The position numbers were made by a program, and so were the translations under genes. Shown piece by piece: positions 41,312-51,173 of a stretch of DNA of 64,000 bases; within the stretch, counting starts at the first letter, position 1, and each line of letters begins with the position of its first letter. The notes under the pieces are model-generated. The model was not told where the DNA came from, did no database searches, and saw only the letters and a program-made list of their open reading frames with translations. Source of the DNA: Lachnospiraceae bacterium JLR.KK008. GTDB taxonomy: Bacteria; Bacillota; Clostridia; Lachnospirales; Lachnospiraceae. The stretch spans positions 2,474,001 through 2,538,000 of the forward strand of contig CP143548.1 in NCBI GenBank assembly GCA_037015955.1, written 5' to 3'.

Positions 41312-42541
41312 CTAGTCTATCGTCCGCTGGATCTTTTCCAGTATCGTGTTGTCTTTGAACAGACTTTCCAGCACATAATAATATCCGCCGAACAAAAAGG
41401 AGTCCTCACTTAACCGGGAATAGCGGATAGAAATACTGTCGCCCACGAGCGGGTGGACAAATTCCCTGACGACCCGTTTCACCTCTTCCAGAAAAGCATC
41501 TGTCTCCGGATAATCCGGTCCCAGGATAATACAGTCCGGATTGATAATATAAATGATATTGGCAATGCCGTAACCGAGCATCCATGCCATCTTATTGATT
41601 GCATACACGGCAAGCGGATCATTGTCCATATAAGCGTCCACGACATCTTTATAGGTGCTCTCTTCCTGAAGGGCACTGTCCGGATATTCGTAGAGACGTT
41701 CCAGTACATAGCGCATGGCGCTGTCTGTCCCCGCGCAGTACTCAAATGTACCTGTCATCTCTTTCTGCGTCCGCCGACTGTTATACTGTATGCCCATATG
41801 CCCGATTTCTCCGGCAATTCCCACCTGTCCTTCTACGATCTTGCCATTGATCACGAGTCCCGCACCGATCCCGAATCCTCTCGACCGGATAATGATCAGA
41901 CTGGCATTTTTATCTTCTCTGACTTCTTCCGCATTTCTCCATTCCGCATAGGCTCCCAGCTTTGCGTCATGTTTCATCAGCACCGGAAGGCCAAGCGCCT
42001 CCTCCAGCTCACTGCGGATATTGATCTGACTCAGCTCCTCAAACTCGGATACCTGAAACGTCTCTCTCTCTTCTGTCTTTCTTCTAATTATGTATGGTCC
42101 GGGGACCGCAAGCGAGATGCCGGCAAAATTTTTCCTGCCAAATTTACTCTGCTGGCCGACTGCGCTCTCTTTGAGTTTCTTCATAATAATACGGATGTCC
42201 GTATGTTGTTTAAATTGGTATCTGATATGATCGACCCGCTTCCCGTCGAGCGAATAGATCGCAATTTGATAATCCTTTCTCGTAATACCGATGGACATGA
42301 TATAGATCCCGTTCAGCTTCAGGCAGATATTCTCCCCCCGGCGGCCTGACGCCGCATCCCCATCCGTACCGATAATACCCATCTCGATAAACTCATTGAC
42401 GATATTGGTAATCGTCGCTTTCTGAAGACCGATCTCAGATGCCAGTTCCGTCCTAGTCATCGCCCCGCACTCCAGCAGCGTCTTGAAAACAAGCGTCCTG
42501 TTATTTTTCTGCATTTCGCTGCCATTCATCCCTCGGTTCAT
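41312..42541 (-). CDS. ROK-family transcriptional regulator (XylR/NagC type)
   Basis: 409 residues. An N-terminal winged helix (TLLECGAMTRTELASEIGLQ, then KATITNIVNEFIEMGI) is followed by a ROK domain with SIGITRKDYQIAIYSLDG, LAVPGPY near 145, IIRSRGFGIGAGLVINGKIV near 225 and GEIGHMG near 255. The zinc-binding CxCGxxGC cluster of sugar-kinase ROK proteins is not complete (FEYCAGTDS). It likely represses the downstream sugar operon, with sugar as inducer. Two TTAA-rich candidate operators lie upstream. Confidence 0.9.
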   Translation of the reverse strand: MNRGMNGSEMQKNNRTLVFKTLLECGAMTRTELASEIGLQKATITNIVNEFIEMGIIGTDGDAASGRRGENICLKLNGIYIMSIGITRKDYQIAIYSLDGKRVDHIRYQFKQHTDIRIIMKKLKESAVGQQSKFGRKNFAGISLAVPGPYIIRRKTEERETFQVSEFEELSQINIRSELEEALGLPVLMKHDAKLGAYAEWRNAEEVREDKNASLIIIRSRGFGIGAGLVINGKIVEGQVGIAGEIGHMGIQYNSRRTQKEMTGTFEYCAGTDSAMRYVLERLYEYPDSALQEESTYKDVVDAYMDNDPLAVYAINKMAWMLGYGIANIIYIINPDCIILGPDYPETDAFLEEVKRVVREFVHPLVGDSISIRYSRLSEDSFLFGGYYYVLESLFKDNTILEKIQRTID

Positions 42542-42568
42542 ACTGTCCTCACTGCAAGTCTATTTTGT

Positions 42569-42724
42569 GTTCATCGATTTAACTATATTTCTGTCTTTTT
42601 AATTCATCGAATTGATTGCTTTGCTTATCTTGTATTTCATAATATCTTATTTTTTCAAATATGTCAATCTTTTTTTGTGTATTTTGTAGGATATTCATCT
42701 TCTTTATGTTCATTCATTTAACAA
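42569..42724. promoter_or_regulatory. Two candidate ROK operator sites
   Basis: GTTCATCGATTTAACTA (42569-42585) and GTTCATTCATTTAACAA (42708-42724) share GTTCAT.xATTTAAC. The reverse strand reads TAGTTAAAT...GAAC, close to the TTAGTTAA-type half-sites bound by XylR/NagC-like proteins. Both lie upstream of the ROK gene in AT-rich DNA. Confidence 0.4.
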
Positions 42725-42815
42725 TAATCTCCGCTTAACTACGATTCGATTAACACAATGCCTGCATAACAGAAAATCTTTCCAAAACAGTGGATGCCGC
42801 TAATTTTCAGGGAAA

Positions 42816-42858
42816 TAAAAAAAGAGCGCAGGTAGTCCTCCCACTTACGCTCTCTTTT
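42816..42858 (-). terminator. Terminator after the HAD phosphatase
   Basis: AAAGAGCG (core GAGCG 42824-42828) pairs with CGCTC (42848-42852) with further G.U pairing inside, flanked by A and T runs. Between the HAD gene end and the ROK upstream region; works in both directions. Confidence 0.6.
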
Positions 42859-42922
42859 TGCTGAATAATTATAACATACCGCTCGGCGGAACATGCCCGC
42901 CGCACAATGGCATACGATTATC

Positions 42923-43564
42923 TCACATTCTCCCGACCGTTTCTTCCAGCTGTGCAAATCGTTCGATGCGATATGCCGCTTCCTTTACTTCTCCAAACCC
43001 GTAGGCGGCAAATACAAAAGGAATCCCCGCTATCGCACAGGCTTCATAATCACCCATCGTATCGCCGATATAGACTGTCTCTTCCGGCCGCATTCCATGC
43101 CGTTCCATCAATACCCGGATCGTCTCTCCCTTACAAGTACCGGTATTTCCATAGCATTCATGGTCGCGGATAAAAGGTCCGATCCCCGTCTTACTCATCA
43201 CCAGCTCAATATATCCGATCTGGCAGTTGCTGACAATGTAGAGGTCATAGCTCTGTGCCAGTTTCTCCATCTCTTCAGCCACACCCGGATAAGCGAGGTC
43301 TCTCGTGTTCCGCTCCAGATACAGATGTTCATACTCGCAGCACTTATCCATAAGCTGCCGACGCTTTTCCATATCGGTCACATCCGGAAAGAGATGATCC
43401 GCGACCACATCCATCGTCTGTCCGAATTCCCGCTGAAGCACCTGCGCTGTGATGACCGGCCCGTCGCCGATCGTCTCCCGGATCGCCCGGTTCCACCCTT
43501 CCGCCGCCACTTCAGTGGAATTCCATATCGTCCCGTCCACATCAAAGATCAGATTTTTTCTCAT
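42923..43564 (-). CDS. HAD-superfamily phosphatase (phosphoglycolate-phosphatase-like)
   Basis: 213 residues, AGGAGGAGG before ATG. Motif I FDVDGTIWNS with the nucleophile Asp, motif II LYIVSNCQ near 110, and motif IV GDTMGDYEAC near 165, with a helical cap between residues 15 and 85. It should dephosphorylate a small phosphorylated metabolite in the cytoplasm. It is 27 bases downstream of the signal peptidase II gene, with no obvious functional link. Confidence 0.9.
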   Translation of the reverse strand: MRKNLIFDVDGTIWNSTEVAAEGWNRAIRETIGDGPVITAQVLQREFGQTMDVVADHLFPDVTDMEKRRQLMDKCCEYEHLYLERNTRDLAYPGVAEEMEKLAQSYDLYIVSNCQIGYIELVMSKTGIGPFIRDHECYGNTGTCKGETIRVLMERHGMRPEETVYIGDTMGDYEACAIAGIPFVFAAYGFGEVKEAAYRIERFAQLEETVGRM

Positions 43565-43590
43565 CCTGTCGTCCTCCTCCTGACACCTTT

Positions 43591-44040
43591 TTATCGATCC
43601 GAATTACATACCGCTATCACTGTTCCGATCAGAATACAGAAATCGGAAATATTAAAGACAATCTTACGCAGTGGCTTCCATGTTACGCCAAAGCTGAAAT
43701 AGTCCACCACATATTTACGCCGCAGCCGGTCATACGTATTGCTGAGCGCACCGCCCAGCAGAAGTGCAAACCCCGTTTTCAACGCTCTGCCGCCCTTCTG
43801 TCCCAGCGTCAGCGCAAAGACGGCAGCAGCACATACTGTGAGCACAAGAGAAGCCGCAGCCACAAGCGGCCGCACCTGCCTTCCTGCATCCAAAAAGGCC
43901 CCTTTGTTATGGTACTTTCTCAGAATCAGCGCGCCCTTGCATACTTCTCTCTCTTCCCCCTCTGCCGTGCACGCTTCCACATGGTTTTTGATCCATAATT
44001 CCAATAAAAATATGCCCGCGGCAATGCCAATGTATATCAT
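43591..44040 (-). CDS. lspA: Signal peptidase II-like membrane protease
   Basis: Start at ATG 44040 (MIYIGIAAGIF), with AAAGGA upstream; 149 residues. Four hydrophobic segments. The catalytic aspartates lie in GGALSNTYDRLRRKYVVDYF near 105 (family GGxxGNxxDR...VvDf) and FNISDFCILIG near 130 (family FNxAD). The first motif has SNTYDR instead of GNLIDR. It cleaves lipoprotein signal peptides before the lipidated Cys, the step needed for lipoproteins such as those at 5548, 27517 and 40073. As it is atypical, it may be a second copy with special substrates. Confidence 0.8.
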   Translation of the reverse strand: MIYIGIAAGIFLLELWIKNHVEACTAEGEEREVCKGALILRKYHNKGAFLDAGRQVRPLVAAASLVLTVCAAAVFALTLGQKGGRALKTGFALLLGGALSNTYDRLRRKYVVDYFSFGVTWKPLRKIVFNISDFCILIGTVIAVCNSDR

Positions 44041-44102
44041 AAACAATCCTTTCTCACAGCTCTGATCTCATGGCCTGTTCCCAGCCTCAGACGCAGACGC
44101 CC

Positions 44103-45818
44103 TCAGCGAAACAGACCCGACAGCTCTTCAAAAGTACGCTGTACGTTGATCTTTCCGTAACCCCATTCTTTGCTTGGGTATTCAATGTTACTGTCTCTGA
44201 CCGCACCCAGCATCAGATAATAGGTCAGCTCTCTGCCGGAGGCGAGCAGGTATTGTCCGTCGATGACCGCCCACTGCATGAGCTGTGTCACCGCCCCCGC
44301 GGCGATCGCCGCCGCCAGAGAACTGCCGGTCCGTTTGCCAAGCGACGTGGATACGTTCACGCCCGGCGCCGCAAACTGCGGTTTCACACGCCCGTCCGCC
44401 GCAAATCCCCGGCCCGACTTTTCATAAAAACTCCCGTCCTCATCATTGTAAGCGTTGATCGTAATCACTCCTCCTGACATGGACGGCGCCGTCAACGTAA
44501 TATCCGGCTCCGGCCGCAGAAAGAAAGTATCATCCCGCACAAAGTCCTCAATCGGAAGCCACATATTATACGAACTGCCCTGGATAAAGGAAACGGTCTC
44601 AATCGTAAAAGTCCACACCCCCTGAGTGGGTGTGACAAACCGAAACAGCAACAGTCCTCTGCCCGTAGATTCCGCCAGCAGCAGACTGTTGACCATAATG
44701 ATCGTGCGGTCGAATACAAACCGGTATTCCTGCGTCCTCCTGCTTCTGTCCACGATTCCTGATATTTTCTCCCCGCCCGGTGTGCGGATCGTCATCCGGT
44801 AATGGCTCGGTCCCTCTGTCCACATTTCCAGCAGAAATCCGTTTTCCGCCTCCCCCACACGCATCTCTACCGTCTGCACCTCCGAAGAAAGCACACTGCG
44901 AAAATGATGGGACGCCGCCCCTTCATTGCCCCCGCAGACGACGATCGCCCGGTTCCTTCTCTCCGATATGGTTGTCAGATAGCGGTCCAGCACTGAGGAA
45001 CCGGTATGGCTGCCAAAATTAGTGCCGATCCCCAGACAGATGACGACCGGCCTCTCGAGATCGATGGCAAAGCTCTCAATATATTTCACCGCCATGACAA
45101 CATCCGTCTCCGCAAAAGCCGGCACATTCTCCGGCAAAATATAATAATCTCTCAGATATTGTTTGGCGCCCCGGAGCTTGACGACTACAATATCGGCATC
45201 CGGCGCCGCACCGACAAAGCGCCGGCCGCTTTCCAGATTGCTGCCGGCCGCCACACTGGCCATCGCCGTACCATGTCCGTCCGTATCCCAGCTCGGCACG
45301 ATCTCCCGCGGCATTGGCGAACGCAGCGCTTCATTGATCTGCTGCCGGCCATATTCCGTCCCATAGAGAAAGCCATCCGGCGGACTGCCGTCATAGATCG
45401 TCTGATCCCAGATCGAGAGAATTCTGCTCTCCCCCGCAGCATTGCGGAATACGTCCTGCGTGTATCGGATACCGGTATCAATAAATCCGATGACAACGCC
45501 TCTTCCCGTCAGAGACAGCGGTTCGCGCTGTACCTGCAAAATTCCGGCATCAGACAGCGCCAGAGAATCAAACGGTCCCTGCTCCGACGGCTGTTCCTGC
45601 TGCATGAGCCCATAGCATTTCGGCACTTCATTGTACGGATAGAGACTGATGTCCACCATCTCATTTGGATTGATCTGATAATAAATAATACTGATATTGC
45701 CGTCCACGACTACTCTGCAATAGTCCCGGGCATCATGCGTGGCTTCCGTCTCCTCAAAATTATAGTCGATCAGCAGTTCCCTGTAATCTTCCGATCTGAT
45801 CCGCTCTTCACATGTCAT
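44103..45818 (-). CDS. Subtilase (S8) family protease, CspB-like
   Basis: 571 residues, no signal peptide. Triad: Asp114 in VVIGFIDTGI, His182 in DGHGTAMASVAAG and Ser500 in TGSSLAAAIAAG (consensus GTSxA). A ~200-residue insertion between His and Ser carries a jelly-roll-like domain (VWTFTIETVSFIQGSSYNMW), as in clostridial Csp germination proteases and related large subtilases. The N-terminal ~90 residues look like a propeptide. It could act in spore germination or general proteolysis; sequence alone cannot decide. GAGAGG lies before ATG. Confidence 0.85.
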   Translation of the reverse strand: MTCEERIRSEDYRELLIDYNFEETEATHDARDYCRVVVDGNISIIYYQINPNEMVDISLYPYNEVPKCYGLMQQEQPSEQGPFDSLALSDAGILQVQREPLSLTGRGVVIGFIDTGIRYTQDVFRNAAGESRILSIWDQTIYDGSPPDGFLYGTEYGRQQINEALRSPMPREIVPSWDTDGHGTAMASVAAGSNLESGRRFVGAAPDADIVVVKLRGAKQYLRDYYILPENVPAFAETDVVMAVKYIESFAIDLERPVVICLGIGTNFGSHTGSSVLDRYLTTISERRNRAIVVCGGNEGAASHHFRSVLSSEVQTVEMRVGEAENGFLLEMWTEGPSHYRMTIRTPGGEKISGIVDRSRRTQEYRFVFDRTIIMVNSLLLAESTGRGLLLFRFVTPTQGVWTFTIETVSFIQGSSYNMWLPIEDFVRDDTFFLRPEPDITLTAPSMSGGVITINAYNDEDGSFYEKSGRGFAADGRVKPQFAAPGVNVSTSLGKRTGSSLAAAIAAGAVTQLMQWAVIDGQYLLASGRELTYYLMLGAVRDSNIEYPSKEWGYGKINVQRTFEELSGLFR

Positions 45819-45908
45819 AGAAACCTCTCATTTTTTTAACCTTATTTCTATCATATGAAGAAACTGTCTTTGTGACCCTCTTTTCTGTCAGACCAAAAAT
45901 CCCGCGTC

Positions 45909-47546
45909 TCACTCTGCCGGCTCTTCAATCCGCCGCATACTGTCCATCTCTTCCAGCGTACAACCGTTGCTGCGAATATCGATTACCGGTCCGCCGGTCC
46001 CCTCAATATATTCCCTTGTGATTGTCACTCTGCCAATGTTGTCATCTTTGGGGATCTCATACATAATATCCAGCATAAATTCTTCGATGATCGCCCGCAG
46101 CGCTCTCGCGCCCGTGTCTTTCTCCATCGCTTTCTCAGCGATCGCCTCCAGTGCGCCGTCGTCAAATTCCAGTTTCACTTCGTCGAGCGACAGCAGCTTC
46201 TGATACTGTTTTAAGATCGCGTTTTTGGGCTCTTTCAGGATATTGATCATCATCTCTTTCGTCAGCCCGCTGAGCGTATACAGAATCGGAAGTCTTCCGA
46301 GAAACTCCGGAATCATACCGAATTTCTTCAGGTCCTCGATCACGACCTTACTCAAGATGTTTTTATCTTTGTCGTATTTATCCTTCAATTCCGCATTGTA
46401 CCCGATTGAAGTCTGTTTATTCAGCCGCTGCTTGATGATCTCCTCCAGGTCCGGAAATGCCCCTCCGCAGATAAAGAGAATATTTCTCGTGTTCACCGTG
46501 GCAAGCGGAACCATGGCGTTTTTACTGTTGGCTCCCACCGGCACTTCCACTTCCGCCCCTTCCAGCAGACGCAGCATTCCCTGCTGTACGGATTCCCCGC
46601 TCACGTCCCGGGACGTCGTATTTTTCTTCTTGGCGATTTTGTCAATCTCATCGATAAAGATAATTCCTTTTTCCGCCCGCTCCACATCATTGTCCGCAGC
46701 AGCCAGCAGTTTGGAGACAACGCTCTCAATATCATCCCCGATGTAGCCCGCCTCCGTCAGCGAGGTGGCATCCGTGATCGCAAGCGGCACGTCGAGCAGT
46801 TTTGCCAGTGTTTTCACAAGATATGTCTTACCGCAGCCGGTAGGCCCGATCATCAGCATATTGGACTTCTCGATCTCAATCTCATCCATCGTGTCCGTGG
46901 CCACTCTCTTATAATGATTATACACCGCGACAGAAATCACCTTTTTGGCATGTTCCTGTCCCACCACATAGTCGTCAAGCTGTGCCTTGATCTTATGCGG
47001 AGCAGGGATGTGCCTGATGTCCAGTACCGGCTTTGCTTTTTTCTTCTGTTTCTTTTTCTTTAATTTCTGCTTATTCGGAATGCCGCCCTCTCCCTGCAGG
47101 TCCGCTATATTGACAAAGCTGATGCTCGGAAACCCTTTGCCGTTTTTGCCCATATTGTCAAACATGTTGTTGTTCAGCATACCCTGATAATCAAACTGGC
47201 TGACCGTGTCCATCGTTTTGTGCATACAGTCGTTGCAGACGCAGATATTGTTTGGCAGTTTAAACATCTTGCCCGTCTTACTCTCCGGGCGGCGGCAGAT
47301 GAAGCATACGTCTTCGTATTCGCTCTCTTTCTTCTCGTCCTTCTGATCCCGGCCCTGCTTCTTATCCGCATGAGATGCTTCGTCCTCTTCGCTCTCCTGC
47401 TGCTCCAGCCCCTCCTTCAGATAGCGTTCCAGCTCTCTTTGAAGCTCCTGCGCCTCCTGCTCGGTAAGATCGTCCTCTTTGATTACTTTTTCTATCTTTT
47501 CTATTTCTGTTTCTTTTATTTCGTCATCATCATAAAAGTCTGACAT
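45909..47546 (-). CDS. ClpX-like AAA+ unfoldase, diverged paralogue
   Basis: 545 residues, longer than ordinary ClpX (~420). An acidic, Glu-rich stretch of ~75 residues comes first, then a C4 zinc finger (CFIC...ICVCNDC), a Lys-rich linker, and a ClpX AAA+ module: Walker A GPTGCGKTYL, pore loop EAGYIGDD, Walker B IIFIDEIDKIAKK, sensor and C-terminal domain. Two functional motifs differ: the RKH loop is replaced by SKNAMVPLATVN and the ClpP-docking IGF is IGY (TSIGYNAE). It should still hydrolyse ATP and unfold proteins, perhaps with other substrates or a weaker ClpP contact. A normal clpX presumably lies elsewhere. Confidence 0.85.
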   Translation of the reverse strand: MSDFYDDDEIKETEIEKIEKVIKEDDLTEQEAQELQRELERYLKEGLEQQESEEDEASHADKKQGRDQKDEKKESEYEDVCFICRRPESKTGKMFKLPNNICVCNDCMHKTMDTVSQFDYQGMLNNNMFDNMGKNGKGFPSISFVNIADLQGEGGIPNKQKLKKKKQKKKAKPVLDIRHIPAPHKIKAQLDDYVVGQEHAKKVISVAVYNHYKRVATDTMDEIEIEKSNMLMIGPTGCGKTYLVKTLAKLLDVPLAITDATSLTEAGYIGDDIESVVSKLLAAADNDVERAEKGIIFIDEIDKIAKKKNTTSRDVSGESVQQGMLRLLEGAEVEVPVGANSKNAMVPLATVNTRNILFICGGAFPDLEEIIKQRLNKQTSIGYNAELKDKYDKDKNILSKVVIEDLKKFGMIPEFLGRLPILYTLSGLTKEMMINILKEPKNAILKQYQKLLSLDEVKLEFDDGALEAIAEKAMEKDTGARALRAIIEEFMLDIMYEIPKDDNIGRVTITREYIEGTGGPVIDIRSNGCTLEEMDSMRRIEEPAE

Positions 47547-47756
47547 CCGTTTTCTCCTTTAATCTTATCTCTCCCCTATTGCAAACATAAATCAGGGTGC
47601 ATACGTTTTTATTATATCTCATTGCCTGTTTCCCTACAAGCTGGCATTTTCTAAAAATATACGGAAATACCTGTAAATAATCCGGAAAATTTTTCTGAAA
47701 TCCATATATGTCAAAATCATAAAAAATATAATTCTGACATGAAAACCCTGTACGCC

Positions 47757-47786
47757 AAAAGACACCGCATCGTTTCATGCGGTGTC
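47757..47786. terminator. Terminator of the htrA gene
   Basis: GACACCGCAT (47761-47770), loop CGTTTC, ATGCGGTGTC (47777-47786), with TTTTGG after it on the minus strand and TTTTATTTT further on the plus strand. Confidence 0.8.
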
Positions 47787-47815
47787 CCGGGTTTTATTTT
47801 ATCTCTTTCCTGTTG

Positions 47816-49168
47816 TCAGTCCTCTTCGGCATCGGCGCGGGAGCCAAGGATCACTTTGACCTTCTTCTCCTGATACCCGTCCGGGCTGCCCTGCTGAATC
47901 GTGATCTCCACTTCGGTCCCGGCCGCATAGTATTCCATCATGCTCTGAAGCTCCTCCATCGAAGATACACTGCTGCCGTCAAATTTCGTGATGATGTCGC
48001 CCTTTACCAGTCCGGCTGCCTGCGCCGCCGTACCTTCATAGACCTGGCCTACATAGACGCCCTTGGGCATCCCGTACATCTGCGACACTTCTCCGGTCAC
48101 GTTGACGCCTGAGATTCCCAGATAAGATTTCTGGTCTTCCGCCACTTTTTCACCTTTTGTCGTCTTGGACATCAGATCTTCAATGATCGGTTTGGCGGAA
48201 GAGATCGGAATCGCATAGCCCATCCCTTCGACGACACTGCCGCCAATCTTATTGGAATTGATACCGATGACCTCTCCGCTCACATTGAGCAGAGCCCCGC
48301 CGGAATTACCCGGATTGATGGCCGCATCGGTCTGAATCAGCTTATTGCCATTGTTCGTGCCCTCGATCTCCCGGTCAAGTGCACTGATGACACCTGTCGT
48401 CACAGACTGCCCATATCCGAGTGCATTGCCGATAGCGATAGCCGGCTCTCCCACCGTCAGATTGTCCGAATCACCGAGTGTGGCAACGACGATGGCCTCT
48501 CTGGTCGAGCTCTTGATCTGATCAAGCGGCAGAGCAATCACGGCCAGATCCTTATCGGAATCATAACCCTTTACCTGTGCATCCACCTGCTCTCCGTCAA
48601 TAAACTGCACGCTCAACACATCCGCGTCTTCGATCACATGCTGATTAGTCACGACGAGCAGTTCCGCGTCATTTTCTCCGACGATAATGCCGGAGCCGCT
48701 TGCCTGTCCCTGACTTTCCAGTGTCTGACCGAAGAAATTCGACTGTTCCGTATAGACATTCGTGATCGATACAACCGCCGGCATCACATTCTTGACAACG
48801 CCTGTCACATCGGTCGTCACCGTCGTCACAGAGCTGTTTGTGCCTACCCCGTCCGTCGTCACCGCTTTCACGGAATCACTGGAAGCCGAAGCTATCGGCT
48901 CCGTCTGCGTATTGGTCTCCTCTGTCGTCACGTTGACACCGGTCAGCGTCATGATCGACTGCACCGCATAAAGGCCCAGACCCGCAAAGATACCAAAACA
49001 CAGGCCAACGCCTGCCGCGACAAGAAATTTCTTCCATAACTTTATCTCTTTTTTCGGTTTCTGTGGCTCCTCCGGTATCTGCGGCGCATTTTGATAACCG
49101 CTGTAAATCCCATACGTATCATTTTCCGGCTTTCTGTCAAAGTCATTGGGATAATTGTTTCCGTACAT
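47816..49168 (-). CDS. HtrA/DegP-like serine protease with PDZ domain
   Basis: Start at ATG 49168 (MYGNNYPND), with AAAGGAGG upstream; 450 residues. An N-terminal cytoplasmic tail rich in Asn, Pro and Lys is followed by one membrane anchor (FLVAAGVGLCFGIFAGLGLY). The outside trypsin-like domain has His in VTNQHVIEDAD, Asp in DKDLAVI and Ser in INPGNSGGALLN, then a PDZ domain (YVGQVYEGTAAQAAGLVKGD). It degrades misfolded secreted and membrane proteins. It stands as a single-gene unit ending at a strong hairpin. Confidence 0.93.
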   Translation of the reverse strand: MYGNNYPNDFDRKPENDTYGIYSGYQNAPQIPEEPQKPKKEIKLWKKFLVAAGVGLCFGIFAGLGLYAVQSIMTLTGVNVTTEETNTQTEPIASASSDSVKAVTTDGVGTNSSVTTVTTDVTGVVKNVMPAVVSITNVYTEQSNFFGQTLESQGQASGSGIIVGENDAELLVVTNQHVIEDADVLSVQFIDGEQVDAQVKGYDSDKDLAVIALPLDQIKSSTREAIVVATLGDSDNLTVGEPAIAIGNALGYGQSVTTGVISALDREIEGTNNGNKLIQTDAAINPGNSGGALLNVSGEVIGINSNKIGGSVVEGMGYAIPISSAKPIIEDLMSKTTKGEKVAEDQKSYLGISGVNVTGEVSQMYGMPKGVYVGQVYEGTAAQAAGLVKGDIITKFDGSSVSSMEELQSMMEYYAAGTEVEITIQQGSPDGYQEKKVKVILGSRADAEED

Positions 49169-49340
49169 AACGCAACCTCCTTTTCCTGATCGGCTTTTTC
49201 TGTCCTGACAGTCTGTTTTCACTGTCTCCTGATTTCTGACCCTAGTATAGTGGACACTTGTGTCCAAAATGTGATGAAACTATGCAAATTTTATGAAATT
49301 GTCTGTAAAGACAGGCTTTAATTTTTGTGGTAAAAACATT

Positions 49341-51167
49341 CTATTCCACTGTTACTGATTTTGCAAGGTTTCTCGGTTTATCTACGTCGCAGCCTTTGCC
49401 GACAGCCACATAATATCCAAACAGCTGCAGAGGAATAATCGCCAGGGAATTGGTAAAATACGGATTTGTCTCCGGTATATAGATGACATAATCCGAAACT
49501 TTCTCTATCTCTTTGTTTCCCTCATTCGTCACTGCCAGCAAAAAGGCACCTCTGGACTTTACCTCCACCATATTACTGATCGTCTTCTGATAAAGTTCCG
49601 GCTGAGTGGAAACCGCAGCCACAAGCGTCCCTTCCTCGATCAGCGAGATCGTCCCATGCTTTAGCTCTCCGGCCGCGTATGCCTCCGAGTGAATATAGGA
49701 AATCTCTTTCAGTTTCAGGGACCCTTCCAGAGAAATGGCATAGTCGATACCTCTGCCGATAAAAAATACATCTCTGGCGCCGATATAGCGGTTGGCAAAA
49801 TGCTGTATCTTCTCCTTACTGCCCAGGAGCAGCTCGATCTGATCCGGAAGTCTGTGCAGATCGCGCAGCAATGCCTGATATGTCTTTTCATCGATCGTTT
49901 TCCGGACAGAGGCAAACAGTACCGCCAGCAGATAGAGGGTGATGAGCTGCGCACTGTATGCCTTCGTCGTCGCCACGGCGATCTCCGGCCCTGCCCATGT
50001 GTACATCACATTGTCGGCCTCACGTGCGATCGAACTGCCAACGACATTGACAATGCCGAGTACCCGCAGACCCCTGCGTTTCGACTCCCGCGTCGCCGCC
50101 AGTGTGTCGGCAGTCTCTCCCGACTGGCTGATGACAATAACGACGGCCCCTTCCTCAAAGACCGGATTCCGGTAACGAAATTCCGACGCCAGATCCACTT
50201 CCACCGGAATTCTCGCAAGCCCCTCCAGCACATATTTACCGGTGACTCCCGCATGATAGGCGCTGCCACAGGCAACAATATGTATTTTTCTGATTCCCCG
50301 GATGTCCTCGTCGCTGAGATCCAGTTCCTCGATCTCGATCCTGCCTTTCTTGATCCGCGGTGCGAGCGTATCCATAACGATTTTGGGCTGCTCATACATC
50401 TCTTTGAGCATAAAATGTTCATAGCCGGCCTTTTCCGCTGCATCCGCATCCCAGGCAATCGTAGCGGATTCTTTCTCGATCTCTTCCTCATCCATCGTGT
50501 AGAAATGGATGTGATCTGCCTCCAGACGCACTACTTCCTGCTCATCGACAAAAAACACCTTTCGCGTGTATCTGAGAATGGCGGGCACATCGGAAGCGAT
50601 AAAGCATCCGTCCTCACTCTGTCCTGCGATCAGCGGACTGCCTTTGCGCGCTGCGAAGATCTCCCCCGCATGATCGGCAAACATAATGCCGACCGCATAA
50701 GACCCTTCGACTCTGTGAAGCACTTTGAGAATGGTTTCCATCGGATTACCGTTATAATAATAATCGAGCATCTGGGCTATCACTTCCGTGTCTGTCTCCG
50801 ACACAAACTCATATCCTTTTTTCATCAGTTTATTTCTGAGAGGTATATAGTTCTCAATGATGCCGTTGTGTACGACTGTGATGGTTCTGTCTTTGTTAAA
50901 ATGTGGATGAGAATTGGCGTCACTCGGAACCCCATGGGTCGCCCATCTCGTATGTCCGATCCCTACCGTGCCAGGCATCGTCTCCCCGCCGTGCGTCAGT
51001 TCCTCAAGCACTTTCAGTCTGCCGACCGCCTTTGTGATATTGACTTTTTCACCGTCAAACACCGCCATGCCGGCGGAGTCATAGCCCCTGTATTCCAGCC
51101 TCGCAAGTCCATCCAGAATCACCGGCGCCGCCTGACTCTTTCCGATATATCCTACAATCCCGCACAT
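49341..51167 (-). CDS. glmS: Glutamine-fructose-6-phosphate aminotransferase
   Basis: 608 residues, full length. It starts CGIVGYIG, where Cys1 after Met removal is the glutaminase nucleophile; RWATHGVPSDANSHPH and NGIIENY follow. Two SIS domains come later (ACGSAYHAGVTGKYVLEG, then SQSGETADTLAATRE and GRGIDYAISLEGSLKLKEIS), with the C-terminal DKPRNLAKSVTVE. It makes glucosamine-6-phosphate for peptidoglycan and glycans. The start lies six bases after a glycosyltransferase stop, so there is no room for a glmS ribozyme directly upstream. Confidence 0.97.
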   Translation of the reverse strand: MCGIVGYIGKSQAAPVILDGLARLEYRGYDSAGMAVFDGEKVNITKAVGRLKVLEELTHGGETMPGTVGIGHTRWATHGVPSDANSHPHFNKDRTITVVHNGIIENYIPLRNKLMKKGYEFVSETDTEVIAQMLDYYYNGNPMETILKVLHRVEGSYAVGIMFADHAGEIFAARKGSPLIAGQSEDGCFIASDVPAILRYTRKVFFVDEQEVVRLEADHIHFYTMDEEEIEKESATIAWDADAAEKAGYEHFMLKEMYEQPKIVMDTLAPRIKKGRIEIEELDLSDEDIRGIRKIHIVACGSAYHAGVTGKYVLEGLARIPVEVDLASEFRYRNPVFEEGAVVIVISQSGETADTLAATRESKRRGLRVLGIVNVVGSSIAREADNVMYTWAGPEIAVATTKAYSAQLITLYLLAVLFASVRKTIDEKTYQALLRDLHRLPDQIELLLGSKEKIQHFANRYIGARDVFFIGRGIDYAISLEGSLKLKEISYIHSEAYAAGELKHGTISLIEEGTLVAAVSTQPELYQKTISNMVEVKSRGAFLLAVTNEGNKEIEKVSDYVIYIPETNPYFTNSLAIIPLQLFGYYVAVGKGCDVDKPRNLAKSVTVE

Positions 51168-51173
51168 AATGTA

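Noticed and set aside
51168-51173. glmS ribozyme
   Set aside because: Only six bases separate glmS from the preceding gene and no ribozyme core is visible.
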